This document shows positions 17,184 to 25,789 of a DNA stretch of 64,000 bases, in pieces. A program made the translations under genes and the position numbers. How positions within the stretch are numbered: position 1 is the stretch's first letter; every line of letters starts with the position of its first letter. Below the pieces are notes generated by a model. That model did not search any database. It was not told where the DNA came from and was given only the letters and a program-made list of their open reading frames with translations. The stretch covers positions 46,021-110,020 of the forward strand of contig REGQ01000019.1 in assembly GCA_004134985.1 (NCBI GenBank). Reading direction: 5' to 3'. This DNA is from Paenibacillaceae bacterium (GTDB lineage Bacteria > Bacillota > Bacilli > Paenibacillales > Paenibacillaceae).

Positions 17184-18357
17184 ACGAAAGGGACTGCTCT
17201 TTGCCTGCTGTCGCGCTGCACTGCTCACAGGTGTGATGTGTGTCATTGCAGCCGCTTTTCTCGGCATCGGGGAACTATACATGCGAAGCGCTGATGGCGA
17301 GCAAACCATTGTGCTGGATCAGTCTTATTTCACAGATTCGGCCGGGAGCGGATTTCGGGTGGAAAGCATGAGTAAGCACGCTGTCAATTTTATCATCGAT
17401 AAAGCGGAACTGTTGAACAACGACACCCTTTTTTTCAATAATAATGATAAAAATATTACAGGCAACCAGTGGGGTTCCACATTGTATCATCTTGAAGATG
17501 AGCGCATGGAGAGCTTGCTTGAGAATGAGTATATATTGCAAACAGCTGTTTCTCCAGGTCAAAATGTCATGATTTACAGTTATATAGGGAAAGACAAACA
17601 AATGGGTGTGAGCCTGTATGATGCAGCAAACGGGGAAAAACTGCGTGAATTAGGCAACGATAATTCCTGGAATTTCATGCCTCAAAACCGTTATTATGGC
17701 GTAGTTGACGAACATCGCTATATTGTGATGGCAGGCGCTGATCTGTGGCTTCTGAACTTGCCGGACAATCAGTTTCAATATATTGCAACACTGCCCTTAC
17801 AAGTGTCCAAGGCGCCCGCATATAATATATCTGACCCTTTACTGGCGTTCGACGACGACTACTTTCCGGAGATGCTTGTTGCCGATAACACATTGTATGT
17901 ACAACTTCCCACGATGGACAAAAACCGCCTTTCCATGCTTGTTTCCGTCGAATTGACGAGCGACTCCGAACCGGATATTATTCGTGGCGAAATTAATGAT
18001 TTCACTGTACTGCCTGGTAATAACCTGCTTATCTCTGGCAAATTCAATGGAGTTGATGGACTTTATCTTGCAGAAGGATTACAAGCTTCGCCAAAACTGC
18101 TAAAGGAAGGCACTTACAGCAATCTTACTGCAAATCCGCTGCGCAATGCCATCTCCTTTGCGACACGAGCCAATGATGGGAGGATCAGACTGATGGCCGC
18201 ACGACTGGACAACGGCAAGCTGACGGAAGAAATGACGGTGTACGGAGATCCTGGATATGTACGCATGCTGCAATGGCGTGCAGACGGTCAGTCTTTGGTA
18301 TGCATTGCAGAGGAACTGACCGGCAGCATCATATACCAATTTCGATTTAGCAATTAA
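17176..18357 (+). CDS. membrane-anchored extracytoplasmic protein of the two-component operon
   Basis: A 393-residue protein translated from an ATG that overlaps the kinase stop by 8 bp, with AGGGGGAGA upstream. An N-terminal membrane segment (about 8-30, LLFACCRAALLTGVMCVIAA) is followed by an extracytoplasmic region of about 360 residues. This region has repeated strand-rich units resembling a propeller (YIVMAGADLWLLNLPDNQF, LLISGKFNGVDGLYLAEG, MLQWRADGQSLVCIAEE). I do not recognise the family. The tight overlap with the kinase gene suggests a product that acts with, or signals to, the kinase at the cell surface. The lipoprotein at 274-1641 has a comparable architecture. Confidence 0.75.
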   Translation: MLKRKGLLFACCRAALLTGVMCVIAAAFLGIGELYMRSADGEQTIVLDQSYFTDSAGSGFRVESMSKHAVNFIIDKAELLNNDTLFFNNNDKNITGNQWGSTLYHLEDERMESLLENEYILQTAVSPGQNVMIYSYIGKDKQMGVSLYDAANGEKLRELGNDNSWNFMPQNRYYGVVDEHRYIVMAGADLWLLNLPDNQFQYIATLPLQVSKAPAYNISDPLLAFDDDYFPEMLVADNTLYVQLPTMDKNRLSMLVSVELTSDSEPDIIRGEINDFTVLPGNNLLISGKFNGVDGLYLAEGLQASPKLLKEGTYSNLTANPLRNAISFATRANDGRIRLMAARLDNGKLTEEMTVYGDPGYVRMLQWRADGQSLVCIAEELTGSIIYQFRFSN

Positions 18358-18385
18358 GTTGTCCTGCAAGTCATGCCGCTGATGT

Positions 18386-19273
18386 TCAGACTTTCGGGCT
18401 GTGGTTGTGTGCAAGGGCTGCTTCAAGCATCCCTTGCGTGCCCGTAACCTCTTCGCTATACTGCCATAAGCTGTCCTGCAATGCCTCATCATGTGAAACA
18501 GGGACAGAACTTGTTATTTTTTTATTTATCCAATACTTTCCGCTTACGCCTGCCGCCTCTGATGAAGCAGCCAGGTACAGTGCTGTCTGTGCTCCAGCCT
18601 CCGGTTTGGTAATCAATCCACTGAGCATTCGTACAATTGGCTGAATAAAGGATGGGAAAGAATGAAGGGAATTATCGGTATACACAAAACCTGGATGGAC
18701 TGCATTAACCGCTACTCCCATCCCCTGCAGTTTACGTGCCATAGCATAAGTATGCAGCGTGACAGCAAGCTTCGATTGTCCATACATCTGCATCCCTCCA
18801 AGCAATGCTTCACCATGAAACACCGGCCAGTTCATCTGTTTGGACATCACCATCGACGATGTATTGACAATTCGCCCGGCGCCACTAGCCAACAGCGGTT
18901 TCAATAGCAAAAGATTGAGCATAAAAGTGCCATAATAATTCACAGCGAGCGTTAATTCAATCCCATCTTCACTCTTCTGCCGCTCAGCATAGATGCCGCC
19001 AGCATTATTGACAAGCACATCCAGCCGCTCGTATTCCTTGTTGAATAACTCCGCAAGCTGGCGGATCGATTGCTGTGAAGCCAAATCTGCAACCAGCAGT
19101 TTTACTGAAGAATTCCCGCTCTGCTGCTGAATCTCCTGCACAGCTTCCTGACCCAACTTCGGATTGCGGCATACAAGAATAACGGTTGCATGCTGACGGG
19201 CAAGACCGAGGGCAATTTCTTTGCCCAATCCCTTATTTGCTCCAGTAACCATACATATTTTCCCATTCATCAT
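18386..19273 (-). CDS. short-chain dehydrogenase/reductase
   Basis: A 295-residue classical SDR-type oxidoreductase. It shows the nucleotide-binding TGANKGLG near the N-terminus, VNNAGG at mid-domain, the catalytic Ser in VNTSSM and the YxxxK pair in MYGQSK. Similarity is to the retinol-dehydrogenase/WWOX-like branch, but the substrate is unknown. The ATG at 19273 follows GAGAGGGG with 7 nt spacing; a second ATG lies right after it. It is the second gene of a two-gene operon behind an ArsR regulator (39 bp gap), so its expression is probably controlled by that repressor. Confidence 0.88.
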   Translation of the reverse strand: MMNGKICMVTGANKGLGKEIALGLARQHATVILVCRNPKLGQEAVQEIQQQSGNSSVKLLVADLASQQSIRQLAELFNKEYERLDVLVNNAGGIYAERQKSEDGIELTLAVNYYGTFMLNLLLLKPLLASGAGRIVNTSSMVMSKQMNWPVFHGEALLGGMQMYGQSKLAVTLHTYAMARKLQGMGVAVNAVHPGFVYTDNSLHSFPSFIQPIVRMLSGLITKPEAGAQTALYLAASSEAAGVSGKYWINKKITSSVPVSHDEALQDSLWQYSEEVTGTQGMLEAALAHNHSPKV

Positions 19274-19312
19274 CCTAATTCCCCTCTCCGGTTTGCTGAC
19301 GGGCAGCACAAA

Positions 19313-19624
19313 CTACTCTTTACATGGCATTGATGCTGTCGCGTCGGCAAGCGAGCGCAAATTATCAACCACACTGTCACGAGCCAGCCAATAGTAGACT
19401 TCTTGACCGACTTTCTGACTTCCAACAATATCAGCGTCTCTGAGAATTTTTAAATGATGCGAAATAGCCGGACGGGTGATTTCAAATTTGGAAGCGATGT
19501 CACCAACATTCAAGCGGCCTGCTTCCCCCAGCAAAAAAAGAATTTGCAAACGCACTGGGTCGCCAAGCGCTGTCAGAAACCGTGTAACGCTCTTTAAATC
19601 GTTAACATGCATTCCTTGCTGCAT
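19313..19624 (-). CDS. ArsR-family transcriptional repressor
   Basis: A 103-residue winged-helix regulator of the ArsR/SmtB family, with LGDPVRLQILFLLGEAGRLN, the recognition region FEITRPAISHHLKIL and the wing VGSQKVGQEVYYWL. No CxC metal motif is present, and the only Cys is three residues from the C-terminus. A metal-independent type seems likely, sensing redox state or a small molecule. It leads the operon with the SDR gene. The AT-rich dyad AAATAA-N8-TTATTT just upstream of the start (about 19642-19661) is a plausible operator. Confidence 0.85.
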   Translation of the reverse strand: MQQGMHVNDLKSVTRFLTALGDPVRLQILFLLGEAGRLNVGDIASKFEITRPAISHHLKILRDADIVGSQKVGQEVYYWLARDSVVDNLRSLADATASMPCKE

Positions 19625-19823
19625 TTACTCACTCCTGATAGGTAAATAAACTTAAACTTATTTATATATTATAAATGTCTGCATAAGCGGGTGTCAACAG
19701 GCCGCAACAAGTCTTTATCCGTCTTAAATACAATGGATTGTCCCGCCTCAAAGCAACAAGCTGCCGGCTTAATGCCGACAGCTTGCTTGGTCTACCCTTT
19801 TCGATCTGTCCTTATCCAGTCAC

Positions 19824-20936
19824 TTATCTTCTTATGAAAAAACCGATCAATGTTTTGGTCTCCGGATGAATAACGATTTGCAGTGGACCGAGCAGCGCAT
19901 CCTTGTCTGTGCTGTAAGTCACCGAGATGACCTTGCCTTCTTTGGCCACAATATCAGCCAGAATTTGCTTCTGCTGCTCATTAGCTGCCATGATCGCTGC
20001 GCCTTTGGCATCAATCAGACTGACTTGCGCTTCATCCTTCTTCGTGATCAAGCCGGCTTTCTCGGTTTCGGGGACGAGCTTCCAAGCCAGTTCACGGAAT
20101 TCTTTCACTGTTTCCGCATCTACATTCAAAGATTCTTCAAGCACTACGATGAGATTAGCCGGGCTTTGAGGCGGCATGCTTCTCGTCGTAAACGGACCGT
20201 AATATGCCCGTACCGGCGTGCCGGGTTTAATTTGCGTCCATTCGACAGGTGTTCCTTGTTCCGTTACAATTGCCGTTTCTTTCCCTCCGTTAAGTACCAG
20301 CGAAGGCGTCTCCTGCCCATCCTTCAATTCGCTGAATTGGAGCTGCCAGCCGTCCGAAGTATGCTCGATTGCATGCACCGGGCCCTCTTTAATCAAGCTC
20401 TCATTGCCAACCTTAATCGTTGCTGCATGGGATTGTCCCGGATAACTGAGGGCGACGACCGGGCCGTATTGAGCATTGACCTGCTGGCCGGCTTTAAGGT
20501 CTTTGGCTGCTACAGCTGCCCCGGCATTGTCCGTAATAACGGTATCTTTGTCCGCGAACAGAATCATCCAGTTGCTGACGCCGTGACCGCGCACTTCAAG
20601 GCGATATTGATCATCAACAGGAGTAACATCGACAATAATGCCGGAAATTTGCATGTACTCCTCCTGCTCCACGCCATCTCTTTGCTGCAGCTCAAGCCGC
20701 TCTTTGCTCCATTTAAGGTTGTAACCGAGCGCCTCTGCCGTTTCCCGAGCAGGGAGATACGCTTTTCCGTTAATGTATACCGGGTGGAATGTTGTATTGT
20801 CACCATCGACATAAACCTTGACATCGTTATGCAGCATACCGCTGACTTTCTCTACTAACCCGCCTGCGCCTACGAATGCCGATGTTGCCAGCATTCCTCC
20901 TACTGTTGCGATGAGCAGCCACTTTTTCTTTTTCAT
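19824..20936 (-). CDS. secreted stalk-domain (copper amine oxidase N-like) protein
   Basis: A 370-residue exported protein. The signal peptide (KKKKWLLIATVGGMLATSAF) is followed by a copper-amine-oxidase N-terminal-like stalk domain (about 38-85: VYINGKAYLPARETAEALGY, then NLKWS). A unique region rich in beta strands follows (about 90-280), then a helical segment and a C-terminal strand domain ending FFIRR. Stalk domains are abundant in Paenibacillaceae surface proteins. No catalytic motif can be seen, and the function is unknown. AAGGAG precedes the ATG at slightly long spacing. It is monocistronic; an imperfect hairpin at about 19757-19783 may end its transcript. Confidence 0.8.
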   Translation of the reverse strand: MKKKKWLLIATVGGMLATSAFVGAGGLVEKVSGMLHNDVKVYVDGDNTTFHPVYINGKAYLPARETAEALGYNLKWSKERLELQQRDGVEQEEYMQISGIIVDVTPVDDQYRLEVRGHGVSNWMILFADKDTVITDNAGAAVAAKDLKAGQQVNAQYGPVVALSYPGQSHAATIKVGNESLIKEGPVHAIEHTSDGWQLQFSELKDGQETPSLVLNGGKETAIVTEQGTPVEWTQIKPGTPVRAYYGPFTTRSMPPQSPANLIVVLEESLNVDAETVKEFRELAWKLVPETEKAGLITKKDEAQVSLIDAKGAAIMAANEQQKQILADIVAKEGKVISVTYSTDKDALLGPLQIVIHPETKTLIGFFIRR

Positions 20937-21103
20937 ATCGAGTCCAACTCCTTATGTGTTGTGCTATCTGGGTCATTTCTTGTCTTGCTCACCATCACTG
21001 ACGCAGCATACACAAAAAAAGTTACAGTACGATTTTAATTCTTTAATCGCAACAGACTGCCACAGGTCACGAAATGACCAACGGCAGCCTGATTATTAAA
21101 CAG

Positions 21104-22795
21104 TTATAGCTCCAGATCCGTAACCGCGCCCTTGGATGCGGACGAGACGAGACGGGCATATTTCGCCATGACGCCATAACCGAATTTCTGCGGCGGTTTA
21201 ACCCATGCGCTTGTCCTTCGGGACAATTCTTCTGAAGTAATATCGAATCTAATTTCCTGTGTCTCGCTGTCGATCGTAATCATGTCTCCCTCTTGCAGAA
21301 ACGCAATTGGGCCGCCAACCTGTGCTTCAGGCGCAATATGGCCGACGACAAATCCATGGGAACCGCCAGAAAATCTGCCGTCAGTCATAAGCGCCACTTT
21401 GCCGCCCAGCCCTTTGCCTATGATCATCGCCGTTACTGACAGCATCTCCGGCATGCCGGGTCCGCCTTTCGGTCCAACATAGCGAATGACTACAACATCG
21501 CCTTCACGGATATCATCCCGCATGATCGCCTCGGTCGCTTCAGCTTCGCTATTGTAAACACGCGCAGGACCGGTAAAGCGCAGATTTTTTAATCCGGACA
21601 TTTTGGCGACAGCACCATCCGGTGCCAAGTTGCCTTTCAAGACCACAAGCGGACCGTTCGGTTTGAGCGGATTATCGAGCGGGCGAATGACCGTCTGTTC
21701 GGATTGCAGCGCCTTAACATCAGCAAGGTTCTCCGCAATTGTTTTTCCGGTCACCGTCAGACAGTCCCCGTGAAGCATGCCGTTTTCCAACAGCTCTTTC
21801 ATTACACCGGGCACGCCGCCAATATCATTCAAATCCTGCATGACATATTTTCCACTTGGCTTGAGATCAGCAAGATGCGGAACCTTCAGCCGAATCCGTT
21901 CAAAGTCCTCCAGCGTCAAATCAACCTGTACTGAATGCGCGATTGCCAATAGATGCAGGAAGGCATTCGTTGACCCGCCCAGCGCCATTACGACAGTAAT
22001 CGCATTCTCAAAAGCTTTCTTCGTCATAATATCACGCGGTCTAATATCTTTCTTCAACAGTTCGATTAAGGCGGCACCCGATCGAGCGCACTCCACCGAC
22101 TTGTCGGCAGAAATGGCAGGCGTGGAGGACGAGCCCGGAAGTGTCATCCCCATCGCTTCGGCTGCTGCCGCCATTGTATTGGCTGTATACATCCCGCCGC
22201 ATGCTCCCGGGCCTGGACACACCTTGCATTCCACTTCATGAAGCTGCTTCTCATCGATTTGACCTTCATGGTACTGCCCCACAGCTTCGAACGCAGTAAC
22301 AATATCGACATCTTGGCCATCCAGCTTGCCTGGCTGGATCGTGCCGCCGTATACATAGACTGCAGGCAAGTTAATTCTCCCGATTGCCATCAGGCAGGCA
22401 GGTGTGTTCTTATCACATCCGCCGATCGCAACGATGCCATCAAACCGCTCCGCATTGGTGACAATTTCGATGGAATCTGCTATGATCTCCCGGCTGGGCA
22501 AAGAAAACAGCATCCCTTCATGTCCCATTGAAATGCCATCAGATACCGTGATCGTGTTAAAAATAAGCGGAGCTCCCCCTGCTGCTTGTACACCTTGCTT
22601 GGCTTCTCTTGCCAGTTGGTCGATATGCATGTTGCATGGCGTCACCTCGCTCCATGTGCTGGCAACGCCGATCATCGGCTTCTTGAAATCTTCGTCTTTA
22701 AAACCAACGGCCCGAAGCATCGCCCGGTTCGGTGTCCGGTTCGCGCCTTCACTAATGACATGACTGCGAATACGCAAATCTTGCTGATCTGTCAC
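21104..22795 (-). CDS. ilvD: dihydroxy-acid dehydratase
   Basis: A 563-residue Fe-S enzyme that dehydrates 2,3-dihydroxy-isovalerate and -methylvalerate in isoleucine/valine synthesis. Iron-sulfur cysteines are seen in [10 protein letters not shown] and [19 protein letters not shown]. Other family blocks are [39 protein letters not shown] and [11 protein letters not shown]. Length fits IlvD. The start is GTG, with AGGAGG 7 nt upstream. It lies 11 bp behind a FadR-type GntR gene and should be cotranscribed with it. No other ilv gene is nearby. Confidence 0.95.
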   Translation of the reverse strand: MTDQQDLRIRSHVISEGANRTPNRAMLRAVGFKDEDFKKPMIGVASTWSEVTPCNMHIDQLAREAKQGVQAAGGAPLIFNTITVSDGISMGHEGMLFSLPSREIIADSIEIVTNAERFDGIVAIGGCDKNTPACLMAIGRINLPAVYVYGGTIQPGKLDGQDVDIVTAFEAVGQYHEGQIDEKQLHEVECKVCPGPGACGGMYTANTMAAAAEAMGMTLPGSSSTPAISADKSVECARSGAALIELLKKDIRPRDIMTKKAFENAITVVMALGGSTNAFLHLLAIAHSVQVDLTLEDFERIRLKVPHLADLKPSGKYVMQDLNDIGGVPGVMKELLENGMLHGDCLTVTGKTIAENLADVKALQSEQTVIRPLDNPLKPNGPLVVLKGNLAPDGAVAKMSGLKNLRFTGPARVYNSEAEATEAIMRDDIREGDVVVIRYVGPKGGPGMPEMLSVTAMIIGKGLGGKVALMTDGRFSGGSHGFVVGHIAPEAQVGGPIAFLQEGDMITIDSETQEIRFDITSEELSRRTSAWVKPPQKFGYGVMAKYARLVSSASKGAVTDLEL

Positions 22796-22806
22796 AGTAA
22801 TTCCTC

Positions 22807-23478
22807 CTATAATTCGATTGTTTCATACAACTCATTCATCGGTCTTAACAAATTTTGCTTCATGATCGCAGCAGCAGCCTCATGATCCCGCCGTTCAAAT
22901 GCAGCTAGCATGTCCGCATGCTCCTGTACCGAAGCCTCCGTGGCGTTCACCGGCCGTTTCAAAAAAACATATTTGAATCGTCGAATATGAATTTGGAGTG
23001 AAGCGCTGAATGAGGACAGATAACTATTATTTGCAATATCGACAATCATATTATGAAAAAGCTCATCAGCCTCCATCGCCTGATATGGCTGTCCCGCTTC
23101 GATAGCTTTCGCAAATTGCATGTTAATGGCTGCAAGCTGTTCAATTTGCTCAGAAATAATTATTGTTGCAGCCGCTTCCGCCGCAAGTCCATGAAGGACT
23201 GCCATCGTAGGATAGAGTTTCAAAATATCGTTCTTTTCAATTTTCTTCACCCGGGTGTCAACACCTGGATGCATCTCCACCAGACCTTGCATCTCCAGCA
23301 GCTGCAGCGCTTCGCGAATCGGAGTTCTGCTCACGCCCAGCGCCTCGGCAAGCTCGGCATCCGTCAGCTTCTCACCCGGCTCCAGCGTTCCATCTGTAAT
23401 CCATCTCTGCAATTGGCTAAACGCTCGGTCTTTGGCACTCGTACGAATCGGCTTGGCATAATTACTTGGTATTGGCAT
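22807..23478 (-). CDS. GntR-family (FadR subfamily) regulator, cotranscribed with ilvD
   Basis: A 223-residue regulator. The GntR winged HTH (about 15-80) has [20 protein letters not shown] and [19 protein letters not shown]. The all-helical FCD ligand domain (about 90-215) carries the usual metal-binding pattern ([17 protein letters not shown] and later [17 protein letters not shown]). It is the first gene of the operon with ilvD. AGGTGAG lies 6 nt before the ATG. The operator at 23491-23516 touches this ribosome binding site, so the protein very likely represses its own operon. The effector may be a branched-chain precursor, but this is inference from context. Confidence 0.87.
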   Translation of the reverse strand: MPIPSNYAKPIRTSAKDRAFSQLQRWITDGTLEPGEKLTDAELAEALGVSRTPIREALQLLEMQGLVEMHPGVDTRVKKIEKNDILKLYPTMAVLHGLAAEAAATIIISEQIEQLAAINMQFAKAIEAGQPYQAMEADELFHNMIVDIANNSYLSSFSASLQIHIRRFKYVFLKRPVNATEASVQEHADMLAAFERRDHEAAAAIMKQNLLRPMNELYETIEL

Positions 23479-23490
23479 ATTGGCTCACCT

Positions 23491-23516
23491 CTTGTATGCA
23501 ATATATCGCATACAAG
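23491..23516. promoter_or_regulatory. 26-bp near-perfect operator palindrome of the GntR-ilvD operon
   Basis: CTTGTATGC at 23491-23499 is mirrored by GCATACAAG at 23508-23516, around an AT-rich centre that is itself nearly symmetric. Only one base pair breaks the symmetry. FadR-subfamily sites typically contain such inverted repeats with TGTATGC/GCATACA-type arms. The repeat abuts the GAGGTGAG ribosome binding site of the GntR gene. Confidence 0.75.
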
Positions 23517-23626
23517 AATGAAAAGCAAGCTCCAACCCAATCTTTGAAAGTAACATTGTTGTACAAAATACGATAATGTATCCCCTGATTGCGCTTCTTT
23601 CGCTCAACTTACATAAAGAAACGCAC

Positions 23627-23658
23627 GAAGGCGAACACTTTGTATCGTGTTCGCCTTC
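23627..23658 (-). terminator. hairpin after the SGNH hydrolase gene
   Basis: Perfect 12-bp arms GAAGGCGAACAC and GTGTTCGCCTTC with an 8-nt loop, 45 bp past the stop of the SGNH hydrolase gene. On the minus strand it is followed by a moderately T-rich stretch (GTGCGTTTCTTT), so it probably ends that transcript. Confidence 0.65.
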
Positions 23659-23702
23659 ATAGCTTTGCCAATTAATGAGCAAGTAAACTGCGTTTTATTC
23701 AA

Positions 23703-24341
23703 CTATCTGATTGCTCCTACTGCTTTTAACCACGCATCGGCAATAAGCGCATGACCGGCCGGAGAAGGATGGACCCCATCAGGTGCCCAAGAAGCGGCTG
23801 GCGCCTTCATGGAAGCTTGGGCAAACAATCCGTCAAGCGGCACATAAGCCGCACCGAATTCACTTGCCAGCTTGCGAACGACCTGAATTTTTGGATCAAG
23901 ATCCTCACGCCAGTTTTCCCGGTCTGCAGGGACAGGAAGCACAAACGGTTCGATCAGAACAAGCTTGGCATCTAGCTTTTCCTTCGTAATTTGCAGCAAT
24001 TTCCGATAGCCTTGCTCATACTTCTCCGTCGAGGTTGGATCATTGCTGTCATATTTGCGCCAAGTATCATTGATACCTATGTAAATGGAAACCAGCGTCG
24101 GCTTCAACGCCAGACAATCTGTCTCCCAACGATCCTGCAGATCGACTACGCGATTACCGCTAATCCCCCGGTTAATGAATTGGACCTGCTTCTCCGGAAA
24201 CAAGTATTGAAACTGACCGGCTGCCATCAACGCATAGCCATTGCCCAAATCCGCCGCCGCTTCACGGTTTCTGCCGCAATCCGTAATACTGTCCCCTTGA
24301 AACAGCACAATTTCCTTATTGTCTATCAACACCTTAATCAT
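23703..24341 (-). CDS. SGNH/GDSL-family hydrolase
   Basis: A 212-residue esterase-type hydrolase, cytoplasmic (no signal peptide). All four SGNH blocks are visible: FQGDSITDCGR (Ser nucleophile), the Gly block FINRGISGNRVVDL, IYIGINDTWRK (Asn), and APDGVHPSPAGH (catalytic Asp and His). Relatives act as acyl or acetyl esterases, often on decorated polysaccharides. The ATG at 24341 directly abuts GAAGGG, so a GTG three codons further in (24332) may be the true start. It lies downstream of an AraC regulator and a small membrane protein on the same strand. Confidence 0.87.
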   Translation of the reverse strand: MIKVLIDNKEIVLFQGDSITDCGRNREAAADLGNGYALMAAGQFQYLFPEKQVQFINRGISGNRVVDLQDRWETDCLALKPTLVSIYIGINDTWRKYDSNDPTSTEKYEQGYRKLLQITKEKLDAKLVLIEPFVLPVPADRENWREDLDPKIQVVRKLASEFGAAYVPLDGLFAQASMKAPAASWAPDGVHPSPAGHALIADAWLKAVGAIR

Positions 24342-24476
24342 CCCTTCGTATCAATAAATGCGCTTTCACCACTTCTATTGTATTCCTAAATCTATTTCTT
24401 GTAACCCCTTAATTTTGGTCAAATGAACAATAACCTTGTTCTCTACTGTTCAAGACATTCTTCCGGGAACGTTTCG

Positions 24477-24656
24477 TCAATCAACCGTTGAATCAGCGCT
24501 TGCCCCGCTAAGCAAATTTAGTCCGATGACGCTCGCCGTAAATAACGCCATGAGCAGCGTCCAAAGCGGCGAGCTTTCCAGTGTAAATAAACAACATACA
24601 ATGACGATGAACGCGACAATAAGTGTCATGCCATAAATGTTAATAAAATTTTTCAA
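24477..24656 (-). CDS. 59-residue two-helix membrane protein
   Basis: A small open frame starting with TTG at 24656 and ending with TGA at 24477. The translation begins (M)KNFINIYGMTLIVAFIVIV and continues through TLESSPLWTLLMALFTASVI to a polar end. Two hydrophobic segments (about 8-27 and 32-52) are joined by a short polar turn. AGGGG lies 11 nt upstream. It starts 17 bp after the stop of the AraC gene, so it is probably the last gene of that transcript. I know no homologue; the amphipathic pattern and the position are the reasons to call it. Confidence 0.5.
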   Translation of the reverse strand: MKNFINIYGMTLIVAFIVIVCCLFTLESSPLWTLLMALFTASVIGLNLLSGASADSTVD

Positions 24657-24673
24657 AGTTCGATTGTCCCCTT

Positions 24674-25639
24674 TCAGGTAAGCCGCTTGCCTAGTTCACT
24701 GGGATTATAACCATACGTTTTGCGAAATAAGGCGGCAAAATGACTGACATTCTGATAGCCAACCAGCCCTGAAGCTTCACTAACATTTGCCGCCCCTTGT
24801 TCCAGCAGCCGGTGGGCCTCCTTCATTCGCAGCGCTCGGACATAACCAAATACCGTCGTGCCAAAAACCTGTTTAAATCCCGCTTTAAGCTTGTAATCAT
24901 TGAGTCCGATTCGTCTGGAGAGCTCGATCAATGTCGGTGGATTGTCCCACGTATGGCTGAGCACTTGCTTGGCTTGCTCCAAACACTGCATATCGCCCCG
25001 GGTCAGCCGAGCAGCACGCTGCAGCCGGGTTTCAACCTCGTCAATTCCTTGCCATTGCAGCGCAATCCATTCGAATGCCTTCCCCTCAAGGTAGAGCCGC
25101 TCCAGCGCGCCTGAGTAAGGACAATTTTTGATTTGTTCCACAAGCAGCTGCACTTGGGGCGCGTCAATCGATTGTCTGCATATAAACTGCTTTTGGAGAA
25201 GGGCTGGATGCTCGGGGAGCAGCGCTTGCGCGGTCCGCAGATCAATCCGCAGCTCGACATGCTCGATCGGCTCGCCCTTAAACAGCTCCGCATGCAATCC
25301 GGTTTCGCGCATAAAGATTAACGTCGAGTTCCCTGGAGACATGTTGAACTCTCTGTTCTGTTTTGCCGCTTCCCAACATCCTTGCCCTGATAATGTATAC
25401 GAAACTTCCAAATGGGGGTATTGCACATCCACGTCCATAATGATGGTCTCACGCAATGCCGCATCCGTCAAATACAGCCCCATCCCGTGCCGCAAGTGAA
25501 CATGCCGTATCTGCCCTGTACCCAGCTTGGAGGGAAAAAGATAGGTGCGGGAACCGGCATCCTCTTGCGGAGTATTGTCTATAACGTTGAGTTCTTTAAA
25601 GATGGAGCTTAGATCTTCCGCATATACTTCCATTTTCAA
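24674..25639 (-). CDS. AraC-family regulator, likely iron-regulated
   Basis: A 321-residue regulator with a C-terminal AraC HTH pair (about 225-320: LIELSRRIGLNDYKLKAGFK, then VSEASGLVGYQNVSHFAALF and RKTYGYNPSELGKRL) and an N-terminal ligand region of about 200 residues. The pattern LSYTLSGQG-like (here LEVSYTLSGQGCWEAAKQN) recalls PchR-type siderophore-responsive regulators. The TTG start at 25639 has GGAGG 7 nt upstream. A Fur-like box sits in the promoter (25708-25722), which supports an iron link. No siderophore transporter is adjacent; the nearest is the decayed one at 42-43 kb. Confidence 0.82.
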   Translation of the reverse strand: MKMEVYAEDLSSIFKELNVIDNTPQEDAGSRTYLFPSKLGTGQIRHVHLRHGMGLYLTDAALRETIIMDVDVQYPHLEVSYTLSGQGCWEAAKQNREFNMSPGNSTLIFMRETGLHAELFKGEPIEHVELRIDLRTAQALLPEHPALLQKQFICRQSIDAPQVQLLVEQIKNCPYSGALERLYLEGKAFEWIALQWQGIDEVETRLQRAARLTRGDMQCLEQAKQVLSHTWDNPPTLIELSRRIGLNDYKLKAGFKQVFGTTVFGYVRALRMKEAHRLLEQGAANVSEASGLVGYQNVSHFAALFRKTYGYNPSELGKRLT

Positions 25640-25707
25640 TGTTACTCCTCCTGCTTGGCGAATCAATAACTGGCGGCATGATTACACATTTAAACCTATA
25701 GTTTAAA

Positions 25708-25722
25708 TGATAACCATTTTCA
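25708..25722. promoter_or_regulatory. Fur-like box upstream of AraC regulator
   Basis: TGAAAATGGTTATCA on the minus strand matches 13 of 15 positions of the Bacillus 7-1-7 Fur consensus (TGATAATNATTATCA). It lies 69 bp upstream of the AraC start, within an AT-rich promoter region. Fur with Fe(II) would repress the gene in iron-replete cells. Confidence 0.5.
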
Positions 25723-25789
25723 ATGAAAACGTAAATAACCAGATTGATTTGCGGCGGAGAAATTTGTTTGCCATAGGCCCATTTCCATC

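Noticed and set aside
19866..20858. A 330-codon open frame on the plus strand.
   Set aside because: It lies entirely antisense to the stalk-domain gene, which has a signal peptide and known domain; the plus-strand translation has no domain-like pattern.
24436..24636. A 66-codon plus-strand frame.
   Set aside because: Antisense to the better supported 59-residue membrane protein; no ribosome binding site and no hydrophobic or domain pattern.
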